Below are positions 8,452 through 17,507 of a stretch of DNA of 39,438 nt, piece after piece. Each line of letters starts with the position of its first letter. The stretch's first letter is position 1. A program made the position numbers and the translations under genes. The notes below the pieces were generated by a model. The model did no database searches and was not told where the DNA came from. It worked only from the letters and a program-made list of their open reading frames with translations. The stretch covers positions 1 through 39,438 of the forward strand of contig JALFTG010000167.1 of NCBI GenBank assembly GCA_022779345.1. The letters are read 5' to 3'. Origin of the DNA: Oscillospiraceae bacterium. GTDB lineage: Bacteria; Bacillota; Clostridia; Oscillospirales; Oscillospiraceae.

Positions 8452-9831
8452 TTATTCCCAGAATTCCCTGGTCCCGCACAGATGGGCCAGACGGCCCCGC
8501 AGGTCCAGCATGGCCGTATAGGTGGGGATCAAGAACACAGGCCTGTCCTGCTCCGTCACCCGGCGGATCAGCTCGTCAAAGTCCCGCTCCACGGCGATGG
8601 CATCCGCCGGGACGCCCGCGTATTTCAGCCGCAGGGCCATATCGTCCGCCCGGATGCCGGACACCACCACTTCCCCGCTGAAATGCTCTGCGAACTTTTC
8701 ATAATCCGCGTCCCAGATCCAGGAGATATCCGTGGAATCGGCGGGGTTGTCATTGAGCAGGAACACCGGCAGGAACTCCCCCTCCAGGCCGTTCAGATAT
8801 TCGATCACCTGATTGCACCCGGCGGGGTTTTTCACCAGAATCATCCGCAGGTCCGTGCCGTTCAGGGTGAACTTCTCCATCCGGCCGAAGCCGCACTGGA
8901 AGTTCTCCGCGCACTTCAGGGCCGCCTCGGCGTCCATGCCGAAGGCCATCAGGGCCGTGGCGGCGCCGGCGGCATTATAAATATTGTATTCCGCCGGCAG
9001 ATTGATCCGCACCGTCCGGGTCAGCTCCGCCGTTTCGATCTCCACCGTGGAACTGTCCGCGTCCCGGCCCAGCAGGCGGGTGACGGTCACATCCGTGTCC
9101 GGCCGGTGATAACCGCACTCCGGGCACACGAAGTATCCCAGATGACCATAAGTACGGTATTTGTACTGGTATTCCGCCTTGCACCGGATGCAGTGGCTGG
9201 CGTCGGAGATCGCCGGTGCCTTGCCCCCGCCCAGGGCCTCCCCCAGGCCGTAGAACAGGCAGCGGTTTGGGATGTCATCTCTCAGCGAGGCGGTGAGGGA
9301 GCAGTCGGCGTTCAGACACACCGTGGCTCCGGGGACGCCCAGGATGCCGTCCCGGATGCTGGTCAGGGTGTGGGTGATCTCCCCGTACCGGTCCAGCTGG
9401 TCCCGGAACAGGTTCGTGACCAGAATGACCTCCGGCTGCACCAGTGGCGCCACAGTGCGGAATGCCGCCTCGTCGCACTCGATCACGGCGCAGTCGTGCT
9501 TCGCTTTTCCAAACAGCGTGGAGTTTTCCACCAGCAGGGTGGTCACGCCGGACAGCAGGTTGGCCCCGGACCGGTTGGCAAAGCAGTCCGCTCCGGCATC
9601 CAGCAGGCCCTGCTCGACGATACGGGAGGTGGTGGTCTTGCCGTTGGTGCCGGTGACCATGATGATGTGCACATCCTTTGCCAGAATGGCAGGCAGGTCC
9701 GGGCACACCTTCACGGCGAACCGGCCGGGCATGGCCGTGCCGCCCCGGTGGAGGATCCTCGCCGCCAGCTTCACGCAGCGGCACACAATGATTGCGAGAA
9801 ATGCTCTCAGATTCATAAACTCAACTTCCAA
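8452..9831 (-). CDS. murT: Lipid II isoglutaminyl synthase, Mur ligase-like subunit MurT
   Basis: IIMVTGTNGKTTTSRIVEQGLLDAGADCFANRSGANLLSGVTTLL; Cys cluster CIRCKAEYQY...CPECGYHRP; DUF1727-like C-terminus. Confidence 0.93.
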   Translation of the reverse strand: MEVEFMNLRAFLAIIVCRCVKLAARILHRGGTAMPGRFAVKVCPDLPAILAKDVHIIMVTGTNGKTTTSRIVEQGLLDAGADCFANRSGANLLSGVTTLLVENSTLFGKAKHDCAVIECDEAAFRTVAPLVQPEVILVTNLFRDQLDRYGEITHTLTSIRDGILGVPGATVCLNADCSLTASLRDDIPNRCLFYGLGEALGGGKAPAISDASHCIRCKAEYQYKYRTYGHLGYFVCPECGYHRPDTDVTVTRLLGRDADSSTVEIETAELTRTVRINLPAEYNIYNAAGAATALMAFGMDAEAALKCAENFQCGFGRMEKFTLNGTDLRMILVKNPAGCNQVIEYLNGLEGEFLPVFLLNDNPADSTDISWIWDADYEKFAEHFSGEVVVSGIRADDMALRLKYAGVPADAIAVERDFDELIRRVTEQDRPVFLIPTYTAMLDLRGRLAHLCGTREFWE

Positions 9832-9911
9832 ACATCATAAAATAAAAGATGGGGCACAACTGCCCGTCCCGGCAATTATACCCCATCATCCGGTGAATTT
9901 CAATCATCCTG

Positions 9912-11420
9912 TTACAATAACCACTGGCTGTCCACAACCCCCGTCAGGTCGGCGTAGGGGACGGTGAAAAAGATCGTGCCGTAGGCATAGGGCGCCAGCA
10001 TATAGGGCTGGGCGATGAACACCATGCCCTCCCCGTTGAAATACCACAGGCCGTCCGCCACCACATCGGAAATGTACGCCTCATAGCCGTCAAAGAACGG
10101 GGAATAGCCATTGTCCGCATACGCATCCGTTTTGGACAGGTTCAGGATGTACGCCTCCAGATACGCCCGCAGCCCAGCCTCGTCATCCGACAGAGCGGCC
10201 AGGGTCAGCTCCGCGCCGGTGCGGCTGTCGAACACCCGGCCGGACACGGCGTTATATCCGTGGGCGCCCTGGGCATAGGTGTAAATGTTACTGCACAGAC
10301 TGATGACGGCGGTATCCGCCCGTTCCGCCCAGCTGTCCATGGTGAGTTCATAGGGTTCCCCCTCCATCCACCAGCCGTTGGCATAGGCTTCCCTGGCATT
10401 CTCCTGCCAGGTATTCACGCCGCCCTCCCCGTCATAGAAGGCGTCCCGGGACGCCTGCAGCGCGGCATTGATGGCATCCGCGCCGGGGACACCGGACACG
10501 GCAGCCAGCGTGTAATCATGGTGGAGCAGGACGGTCCCGTCCTCCGCCAGGGAATCCCCCGCCATCTGGGAAAAGGTGACCGTCACCGTTTCCGAACCGG
10601 GCACCGGCTCCGGCGTATCCACCGGTTCCGTGCCCGCCGGGATCCACCGGTCATCGATCTGCCCCAGCAGGGCGCCGTAGGGAATGGGGAACAGGATCGT
10701 CCCGGCGGCGTAAGACCCCAGCACATAGGGCTGGGAGATGAACACCATGCCGTCGGCATCGAAATACCACAGGCCGTCGGCCACCACATCGGAGATGTAC
10801 GCCTCATAGCCGTCGAAGAACAGGGAATATCCGTTTTCCGTGTATTCCTCCGTTTTTGACAGGTTCAGGATATACGCCCTCAGATACGCCCGCAGACCTG
10901 CCTCATCGTCCGACAGGGCGGCCAGAGTCAGTTCTTCCCCGCTCCGGGCGTCATACACCGCCCCGTAGGTGGCCGTATAGCCGTGGGCACCCATGGAATA
11001 GGAAGTATCCTCATACACAAAGCTCACCGCTTCATCGTCCAGCCGGGACACGGAGACCGTGCGATCCATGGCGTAATGCCCGTCCCCGGTCCACAGCTCC
11101 GGCGCCCCGTCATACAGGTTCTCCGCATCCGTGATCCGGGTCTCCACATCGTCCAGGAACCGCTCCGTCCGCTCCGCCGAAGCGGCATTGATGGCCCCGG
11201 CTCCGTCCACACCGGACACCACCGGTTCCATCCAGCTCCAGGTCAGCAGCACGGTTCCGTCATCAGCCGTGTACTCCCCGGAGTCATCCTGAAAAGTGAC
11301 CTCCCGCCGGGCCGTCTCCTCCGCCGGGGTCTCCTCCGGCACAGTTTCCGCCTTGCCGCCGCAGGCCGTCAGCCCCAGCATCAGGGCCAGCGCCGCCAGC
11401 AGAGCCGTCCATTGCTTCAT
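9912..11420 (-). CDS. Lipoprotein with two tandem DUF4163/DUF3298-like modules
   Basis: Signal peptide with lipobox (LALMLGLTACGG); two copies of ELTLAALSDDEAGLRAYLxAYILNLSKTxxYxxNGYSxFFDGYEAYISDVVADGLWYF. Confidence 0.75.
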   Translation of the reverse strand: MKQWTALLAALALMLGLTACGGKAETVPEETPAEETARREVTFQDDSGEYTADDGTVLLTWSWMEPVVSGVDGAGAINAASAERTERFLDDVETRITDAENLYDGAPELWTGDGHYAMDRTVSVSRLDDEAVSFVYEDTSYSMGAHGYTATYGAVYDARSGEELTLAALSDDEAGLRAYLRAYILNLSKTEEYTENGYSLFFDGYEAYISDVVADGLWYFDADGMVFISQPYVLGSYAAGTILFPIPYGALLGQIDDRWIPAGTEPVDTPEPVPGSETVTVTFSQMAGDSLAEDGTVLLHHDYTLAAVSGVPGADAINAALQASRDAFYDGEGGVNTWQENAREAYANGWWMEGEPYELTMDSWAERADTAVISLCSNIYTYAQGAHGYNAVSGRVFDSRTGAELTLAALSDDEAGLRAYLEAYILNLSKTDAYADNGYSPFFDGYEAYISDVVADGLWYFNGEGMVFIAQPYMLAPYAYGTIFFTVPYADLTGVVDSQWLL

Positions 11421-11695
11421 ATCCCGTTCCTCCTGTTTTCCATGTTTTCACACTTTCTGTGTTGTTAGATTATAGGCTCTTTTTCCCGTCCGGGCAAGTT
11501 CCGTAAACATGGAACAGAATTCTGTTCTGTCCGAAAATACGCTGCATTTTCCCGATTCCGGCCGCTCTTTCCCGGCTGAAAAGCCTGTCCGGGCAAAATC
11601 CGGGCCCGGAATCGGCAAACCGGGCATCCAAAATAAAAGTATGGCATTTCTCCGTTTCGTGTCGTAAATCCCGTAGTATTTTATCAGTTTTTGTC

Positions 11696-11707
11696 TCCCA
11701 TATGGGA
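11696..11707. promoter_or_regulatory. Perfect palindrome TCCCATATGGGA upstream of the BaiB-like gene (possible operator)
   Basis: 12-bp self-complementary sequence in an AT-rich region ~86 bp upstream of the ATG, followed by a TATAGT-type -10-like element. Confidence 0.45.
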
Positions 11708-11792
11708 AATATATAGTTTATATTTTAACCACTAGGGAGAGAGTTTGGAGAGGCTCCCTACGGTTTGTTTGAAAACGATCGGTGAGGTTGCT

Positions 11793-13448
11793 ATGAAAGA
11801 CGAAAAGAAGATACCCGGGGTGAAGGACCCGAAAAAACTCAAGCATTTCAATATTTACAACACCAACGATGTTCAGTTCGAACCCACTTTCGTGTCTACC
11901 GGCCGGCAGATCGAGAGTATCAACCAGGTCAAACCCAATGAAACCGCAATCATAGAGATTTCCAAGGACGATACGGAAGTCAAAACTGCCACCTGGAAAC
12001 AGCTGCATGTCATGTCCAACCAGCTGGCGTGGCTGTTCAAAGAGGCAGGCATCACCAAGACCAGCCGGGTCATGGTCTGCCTGCCCAATACCATTACCCA
12101 TGTGCTGTGCATTCTGGCCTGCTGGAAAAACGGCGCCTGCTATGTGCCCGTTGCCCCCCGCTCCACCGACGGGGAGCTGGCCAATATGTGCGAGCTGGCC
12201 GTGCCCGACCTGATCATCACGGACGGCATCCAGCCCGAAGGCTACCGGTGCATTACCAGCCGGGAGCTGGAAGAGCGGATGACCGCCTATTCCGAAAAAA
12301 TGCCCCCTGATATTCTGGCGATCCCCTACCGGGCCCAGACCACCGGCGGTTCCTCCGGCAAGCCCAAGCTCATCAAGTTCAACCGGGCCGCCGGTGAATC
12401 CGATGAGAGCCTCATGGCCTGGTTCCACATGACCGGCCAGTTTTTTGGCTGCCGGCAGCTGATCTGCGGGCCCATGTTCCACTCCGCCCCCTGCTCCGCC
12501 CTGGTTACGGGTTTGAGCTGCGGCAATCTGGTGGTCATGCCCAACAACTTCAAGCCCGCCGCCATTGAACGGTATATCAGGGAGTACGAGATCGAGTGCG
12601 TTCAGATGGTGCCCACGCTCATGCACCGGATGCTGAAGCTGGATAATTTCAATCCCGATGACTTCAAATCCCTGAAGGCCCTGTGCCACACCGGCGGCTA
12701 CTGTTCCTCGGAGCTGAAGCAGGCCTGGATCAACATTCTGGGCGCTAAAAATGTCTACGAGATCTACTCCATGAGCGAGATGATCGGCATGACCGTCATC
12801 CGGGGCGATGAGTGGGTGGAGCATCCCGGCAGCGTGGGCCGGCCTTTCGGCGGCTGCAAGATCTCCGTCCGGGCCGAGGACGGCACGGAGCTGGCTCCCG
12901 GCGAGGTGGGTGAGATCTTCATGACCCCTTCCGGCGGCTATCTCCAGACCGAGTATGTGGGCCGCAGCCAGCTCACCGATGTGGGCGGCGGCTTCCGCAG
13001 TGTGGGCGACATGGGCTATGTGGACGATGAGGGCTACCTCTACTTCACTGACCGGCGCAGTGACATGATCGTCACCGGCGGCGAGAATGTGTTCGCTGTG
13101 GATGTGGAGAATGTGTATAACCAGCACCCGGACATCAACGACATCGTGGTGGTGGGCATCCCCGATCCGGAGTGGGGCCGCCGGATCCACGCGGTGGTGG
13201 AGGCCAAACGGGAGATGAGCTACGATGAGTTCCGCCGGTATGGCTGGAAATTCCTGCTGCCCTTCAAGGTACCCAAAACCGTGGAATATGTGGATGCCCT
13301 GCCCCGGAAGGACAGCGGCAAAATCAACCGGAAGCAGTTGGCAGAGGACTGCGAGCGGCTTCAGAAAGACCTGGTCAAGCCTTTTGGCATCATTGACACC
13401 GGACTGCGTCAGTTCCTGCGGGAGCTGGAGGCATCCCAGGACAACTGA
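11793..13448 (+). CDS. baiB-like: BaiB-like carboxylic/bile-acid-CoA ligase (ANL superfamily)
   Basis: Start MKDEKKIPGVKDPKKLKHF. Matches remembered BaiB signatures: TWKQLHVMSNQLAW, IECVQMVPTLMHRMLKL, FKSLKALCHTGGYCS, IYSMSEMIGMTVIRGDEWVEHPGSVGRP, GGFRSVGDMGYVDDEGYLYFTDRRSDMIVTGGENVFA. Confidence 0.88.
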   Translation: MKDEKKIPGVKDPKKLKHFNIYNTNDVQFEPTFVSTGRQIESINQVKPNETAIIEISKDDTEVKTATWKQLHVMSNQLAWLFKEAGITKTSRVMVCLPNTITHVLCILACWKNGACYVPVAPRSTDGELANMCELAVPDLIITDGIQPEGYRCITSRELEERMTAYSEKMPPDILAIPYRAQTTGGSSGKPKLIKFNRAAGESDESLMAWFHMTGQFFGCRQLICGPMFHSAPCSALVTGLSCGNLVVMPNNFKPAAIERYIREYEIECVQMVPTLMHRMLKLDNFNPDDFKSLKALCHTGGYCSSELKQAWINILGAKNVYEIYSMSEMIGMTVIRGDEWVEHPGSVGRPFGGCKISVRAEDGTELAPGEVGEIFMTPSGGYLQTEYVGRSQLTDVGGGFRSVGDMGYVDDEGYLYFTDRRSDMIVTGGENVFAVDVENVYNQHPDINDIVVVGIPDPEWGRRIHAVVEAKREMSYDEFRRYGWKFLLPFKVPKTVEYVDALPRKDSGKINRKQLAEDCERLQKDLVKPFGIIDTGLRQFLRELEASQDN

Positions 13449-13476
13449 AACCTGCAAATACTTACAACTACCCGAT

Positions 13477-13508
13477 GCCGGGGAGCGCTGCTCCCCGGCA
13501 ATTTTTTA
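13477..13508 (+). terminator. Rho-independent terminator after the BaiB-like gene
   Basis: GCCGGGGAGC-GCT-GCTCCCCGGC-AATTTTTT. Confidence 0.92.
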
Positions 13509-13609
13509 TTCCTGCGCCCAGCGGACTGACAAATCTATCAGTTTTTATACAGAAAATTAGTCAAATTTCCGAAATAGACTATTCAATTTTCAGAAAGTGT
13601 AAAAGAATC

Positions 13610-13638
13610 TTGCTTTTTGTCCGTTGAATTGTTATTAT
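13610..13638 (+). promoter_or_regulatory. Candidate sigma-A promoter of the AraC/cupin pair
   Basis: TTGCTT - 17 nt - TATTAT directly upstream of the AraC gene. Confidence 0.55.
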
Positions 13639-13656
13639 AACCTCTGAAAAAGGCAG

Positions 13657-14898
13657 GTGTTCTCCTTGGCAGCTCAGCAAAAAGCAGCAAAACCATTATG
13701 CGGTAAGCCCGCCAGCGGCATCTTTTCCGGGCCGGACAAATATCTCCACCTGCAAAAGGTCACGGTGCGGGATCACATCTCCCCCGTTGCCGAGGACGAT
13801 TCTCTGTTTCTGTATGTGAAAAGCGGCACCGGATTCATCACCATCAACGGCCTGGTCTTTGAACTGAAGCCCGGCTGCTTCGCCTGGCTCCAGTCCTACC
13901 ATGTGTTCAGTCTGGAGTCCGTCTGGGGCGAAAGTCTGGAGCTTCTCGTAGCCGTGTATGACTATCCCCTGTCCTGCTATATGACTTTCCGGGGACACAC
14001 GGAAAAACGGCTGTGGAGCTTTGCCGCCGCTGTGCCGGTCTACCCGCTGGAGGGGAGCGCCCGGAACAGGGTGGAAGGCCTGTTCCGGGAATTCGAGTCC
14101 TATGACGCGGACCAGGATTCCGGGAGCAATCTCATCAAATGTTCCATTCTCGGTCAGTTGTCGGAGATCTTCTTCGACCTGTGCTATCAGTATACCCGGG
14201 TCCACCCCTATGTTCAGAGCGAATGGCCCATGGGCTGGATCCTGAGCCTGTTCATCTCCTATTACTGCTCTGAGGATCTGGATCCCAAGGATGTGGCCGA
14301 TACTTTCGGCATCAGCGTGGCCACCCTGAACAGGGAACTGCGGATCATCACCGGACTGAACTTTTCCCAGTCCCTGAACCGGGCCCGGATCAATCTGGCA
14401 GCAGGGGCAATTCTGTTCAGCGAGCTGTCCTTCCACTTCATCTCCACTTACTGCGGCTTCCGGTCCGAGGTGGCTTTCTACCGCACCTTCAAGGAGCTGA
14501 AGGGCATGACCCCCCAGGAATACCGGGAATATTCCGTCACTGCCCCGGGCACGCCCCGGAAAATGGTCAGCGAGACGGTGGAGCGTATCCTGTACTACAT
14601 CCACTCCAATTACCGGGAGCAGATCAGCCTGAAATCCATGGCCCAGGAACTGTACATATCGGAAAACATCATCCGCACCCTTCTGAGCAACAATCTGCAC
14701 ACCAGCTTCAAAGACATCCTGGCCACCTACCGCATCCGGTATGCCGAGGCCCTGCTGGTGGTCACGGATCTGCCCATTCTGGACATCTCCCTGGCCTCCG
14801 GATTCAATTCCGAGCGCACATTTACCCGCCTGTTCAAGGAGCGCAACAGCATCACGCCCAGCGCCTACCGCAGTCAGTATCTTGGAGAATCCACATGA
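13657..14898 (+). CDS. AraC-family regulator with N-terminal cupin and two complete AraC-type HTH domains
   Basis: Cupin-like N-terminus (FITINGLVFELKPGCFAWLQSYHVFSLES); HTH domain 1 (DVADTFGISVATLNRELRIITG...FRSEVAFYRTFKELKGMTPQEYREY); HTH domain 2 (SLKSMAQELYISENIIRTLLSNNL...FNSERTFTRLFKERNSITPSAYRSQYL). Start is GTG 13657 or TTG 13666. Confidence 0.85.
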   Translation: MFSLAAQQKAAKPLCGKPASGIFSGPDKYLHLQKVTVRDHISPVAEDDSLFLYVKSGTGFITINGLVFELKPGCFAWLQSYHVFSLESVWGESLELLVAVYDYPLSCYMTFRGHTEKRLWSFAAAVPVYPLEGSARNRVEGLFREFESYDADQDSGSNLIKCSILGQLSEIFFDLCYQYTRVHPYVQSEWPMGWILSLFISYYCSEDLDPKDVADTFGISVATLNRELRIITGLNFSQSLNRARINLAAGAILFSELSFHFISTYCGFRSEVAFYRTFKELKGMTPQEYREYSVTAPGTPRKMVSETVERILYYIHSNYREQISLKSMAQELYISENIIRTLLSNNLHTSFKDILATYRIRYAEALLVVTDLPILDISLASGFNSERTFTRLFKERNSITPSAYRSQYLGEST

Positions 14899-15428
14899 AA
14901 AAACTGAAATATTCCTCCCCGTTCTACAGCCGGGATTACTTTTCCAAAAATATTCTGCCCAACTCCGTCTATGCCGGACGAAAGAGCATCCGCCAGCAGA
15001 TTCCCTTCAAACAGCACGATGAACTGGAACTGCTGCTTGTCCGCCGTGGGGAGGGCACCGTCACCGTCAACGCCACCCAGTTTCCCATCCGCCGGGGCGA
15101 TATGTTCTGCTTCAGCCCCTGCCATTTTCACAAGATCGATGTGGACCGGAGCGGGGCATTGGAGGTGTCTGAGTGCCACATCAACAGCGGCCTGTATTTT
15201 TACATCACCGCCTGCCCCTATTTTCAGTCCACGCCGGACGCAGATCTGCCCTACCCGCCCCTCCATGTCCGGCTGGATGAACCGGACACCCGCCGGACGG
15301 AACTGCTCATCGACGACATCGCCGCCGAGAGTGAAAAAACAGATGTCCGGGACAACCAGCAGTGCTTCTTCCTGCTCATGAAACTGTTCGGCATCATGGA
15401 ACGCGCCGCGGAAAAAAACGAATCCTGA
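14895..15428 (+). CDS. AraC-type cupin sensor domain protein lacking HTH
   Basis: ATGA overlap with upstream stop; PFKQHDELELLLVRRGEGTVTVNATQFPIRRGDMFCFSPCHFHKI is a typical AraC N-terminal cupin; protein stops at 177 aa with no HTH. Confidence 0.8.
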   Translation: MKKLKYSSPFYSRDYFSKNILPNSVYAGRKSIRQQIPFKQHDELELLLVRRGEGTVTVNATQFPIRRGDMFCFSPCHFHKIDVDRSGALEVSECHINSGLYFYITACPYFQSTPDADLPYPPLHVRLDEPDTRRTELLIDDIAAESEKTDVRDNQQCFFLLMKLFGIMERAAEKNES

Positions 15429-15433
15429 TCCAA

Positions 15434-15466
15434 CCGGGAATATGCCTGTGCATATTCCCGGTTTTT
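15434..15466 (+). terminator. Terminator of the AraC/cupin pair
   Basis: CCGGGAATATGC-CTGT-GCATATTCCCGG-TTTTT, perfect 12-bp stem. Confidence 0.95.
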
Positions 15467-15467
15467 C

Positions 15468-15496
15468 TTGACATTTTGCATGAAAACGACTATCAT
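15468..15496 (+). promoter_or_regulatory. Sigma-A promoter of BaiA-like SDR 1
   Basis: TTGACA (15468-15473) - 17 nt - TATCAT (15491-15496). Confidence 0.8.
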
Positions 15497-15580
15497 TGCT
15501 GTTTGGATTTCTCTGCACCCGGCGGAAGGAGAGCGGGTCACAGAAACCGAAATTGAAAGACACAATGAGGAGGATCCTCC

Positions 15581-16330
15581 ATGGCACTTATGGAAGGAAA
15601 AACCGTGTTCATCACCGGTGCCGCCGGCGGCATCGGCAACGCCACCGCCCGTCTCATGCTCAAGGAAGGCGCTCTGGCCGTGATGATCACCGACATCAAC
15701 GAAGAAATCACCACCCGGGCCCTGAACGCGCTGAAGGAGGATTTTCCCGGCCGGAACATTGAAGCCGCCTGGCCCAATCTGACCAGCGAGGAAGAGGTCG
15801 GTTCCGTCATGCGTGCATTCACCGAAAAATACGGCAAGCTGGACGCCGTGTGTTCCATTGCCGGCATCACCCACAACACCACCATCAAGCGCATCGCCGA
15901 CGGGGAATTCCGCAAACAGGTCGAAGTGAACCTGATGGGCACTTACTGCGTGGACCGGCAGGCCGGTCTGATCATGCAGAAGCAGCGCTTCGGCTCCATT
16001 GTGAACACCAGCTCCATCTGCGGCGAGTACGGCAGCCCCATGGGTTGCGGCTACGGTGCCTCCAAGGCAGGCGTCATCGGTCTGACCAAATCCCTGGGCC
16101 GGGAACTGGGCTATTTCAATGTCCGGGTCAACTGCGTTGCCCCCGGCGCCATCCGCACTCCCATGACCGCCAGTCTCAGCCCCGAGGCCCAGAAAGCCGC
16201 CACAGCCAACATCGCCCTGCGCCGGATGGGAGAGCCGGAAGAAGTGGCCAATGTGTTTCTGTTCCTGGCTTCCGACATGAGTTCTTACTGCACAGCCAGC
16301 GTTTATAATGTGGATGGTTTCTCCACCTGA
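15581..16330 (+). CDS. baiA-like: BaiA-like short-chain dehydrogenase/reductase 1
   Basis: TGAAGGIG Rossmann motif, YGASK catalytic motif, VAPGAIRTPMT; overall arrangement resembles BaiA 3alpha-HSDH. Confidence 0.85.
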   Translation: MALMEGKTVFITGAAGGIGNATARLMLKEGALAVMITDINEEITTRALNALKEDFPGRNIEAAWPNLTSEEEVGSVMRAFTEKYGKLDAVCSIAGITHNTTIKRIADGEFRKQVEVNLMGTYCVDRQAGLIMQKQRFGSIVNTSSICGEYGSPMGCGYGASKAGVIGLTKSLGRELGYFNVRVNCVAPGAIRTPMTASLSPEAQKAATANIALRRMGEPEEVANVFLFLASDMSSYCTASVYNVDGFST

Positions 16331-16407
16331 CCCCCGTATTTTTGATTGAAAAAGTCCATTATACAAAATGGCCAAAATTTTCTGAAATTCTTTTCGGAAT
16401 TATCCCA

Positions 16408-16436
16408 TTGACATCCGTTTGTCAAACGACTATCAT
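16408..16436 (+). promoter_or_regulatory. Sigma-A promoter of BaiA-like SDR 2
   Basis: TTGACA (16408-16413) - 17 nt - TATCAT (16431-16436). Confidence 0.82.
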
Positions 16437-16491
16437 GTTATTAAACTGATGTCCGGCTTTTTTCGGACAGAGATTTAGGAGGTAATGTCCC

Positions 16492-17274
16492 ATGGAAAAC
16501 ATGATGAAGGGTAAGAACGTATTTATCACTGGTGGTTCTCGTGGTATCGGTTTTGCTACCGCTCGCGAGATGCTGATCGAAGGCGCCAACGCCGTTGCTA
16601 TCGTCAGCCACTATCCCGAGACCCGTGAGGCCGCTCTGAAGGCCCTGAACGAAGAGTTCCCCGGCCGCAACATCGTCGGCTACACCTTCGACCTGGAAGT
16701 CGCTACTGAGGAAGAGATCGGCGCTTGCATGAAGGACTTCATTTCCAAGTTCCCCGATGAGAACGGCAAGACCCATCTGGACGCTGTCTGCTCCATCGCC
16801 GGCATCTCCCACAACAACACCATCAAGAACATCCCCGACGGCACCTTCGAGAAGGTCGTCAAGGTCAACCTGCTGGGCACCTGGCGTGTCGACCGTCAGG
16901 CCGGCCTGATCATGAGAGCTCAGAAGTACGGCTCCATCGTCAACACCGCTTCCATCGCTGGTGTGTACGGCTCCTCCATGGGCGCTGGCTATGGCGCTTC
17001 CAAGGGCGGCGTTATCGGCCTGACCCGTTCCCTGGGCCGCGAGCTGTCTTACTTCAATGTCCGCGTGAACGCTGTCGCTCCTGGCGTCGTTGACACCGAC
17101 ATGACCCGCAAGGACAACACTCCCGAGGCTATGGAATATGTGAAGGGCACCATCGCTCTGCATCGCGTCTCCCAGCCCAGAGAGCAGGCTCGTATGTTCG
17201 TGTTCCTGGCTTCCGACGAGGCTTCCTACTGCGAAGCTGGCATCTACCACGTCGACGGCTGGACCACCGCCTGA
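16492..17274 (+). CDS. baiA-like: BaiA-like short-chain dehydrogenase/reductase 2
   Basis: TGGSRGIG, YGASKGGVIGLTRSLGREL, VRVNAVAPGVVDTDMTRKDNTPEAM, close to BaiA (IGLTHGLGREI...VVGVAPGVVNTDMTNGNPPEIM). Strong RBS TTTAGGAGGTAATGTCCC. Confidence 0.87.
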   Translation: MENMMKGKNVFITGGSRGIGFATAREMLIEGANAVAIVSHYPETREAALKALNEEFPGRNIVGYTFDLEVATEEEIGACMKDFISKFPDENGKTHLDAVCSIAGISHNNTIKNIPDGTFEKVVKVNLLGTWRVDRQAGLIMRAQKYGSIVNTASIAGVYGSSMGAGYGASKGGVIGLTRSLGRELSYFNVRVNAVAPGVVDTDMTRKDNTPEAMEYVKGTIALHRVSQPREQARMFVFLASDEASYCEAGIYHVDGWTTA

Positions 17275-17310
17275 TCGATCGTTTTTACCCGATCAAACAA
17301 AACAAACAGG

Positions 17311-17345
17311 CACGACCGACCCACTTGGGCCGGTCGTGTTTTTTA
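17311..17345 (+). terminator. Terminator after SDR 2
   Basis: CACGACCGACCC-ACTT-GGGCCGGTCGTG-TTTTTT. Confidence 0.88.
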
Positions 17346-17507
17346 TTTCGCATTTTTCGCATCTCAGGTATCGTCACAGGTTCTGGTGCATGACAGGAAT
17401 TTCTCCCTGATTCCTGTTCATTTTTTTGTGATAATTACTCCATATGCAATCCATGATAATGCACATATCTCACAAAAAAAGTTGTCACATTTCTGGTCTG
17501 TGAACCC

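Noticed and set aside
11718-13457. 579-aa minus-strand ORF opposite the BaiB-like gene
   Set aside because: His/Gly/Gln-rich shadow ORF caused by GC-rich codon structure; the plus-strand frame has clear ANL-family motifs.
15569-15580. GGAGGATCCTCC palindrome overlapping the SDR1 RBS
   Set aside because: Probably a chance result of the SD sequence followed by ATCCTCC; no extended dyad.
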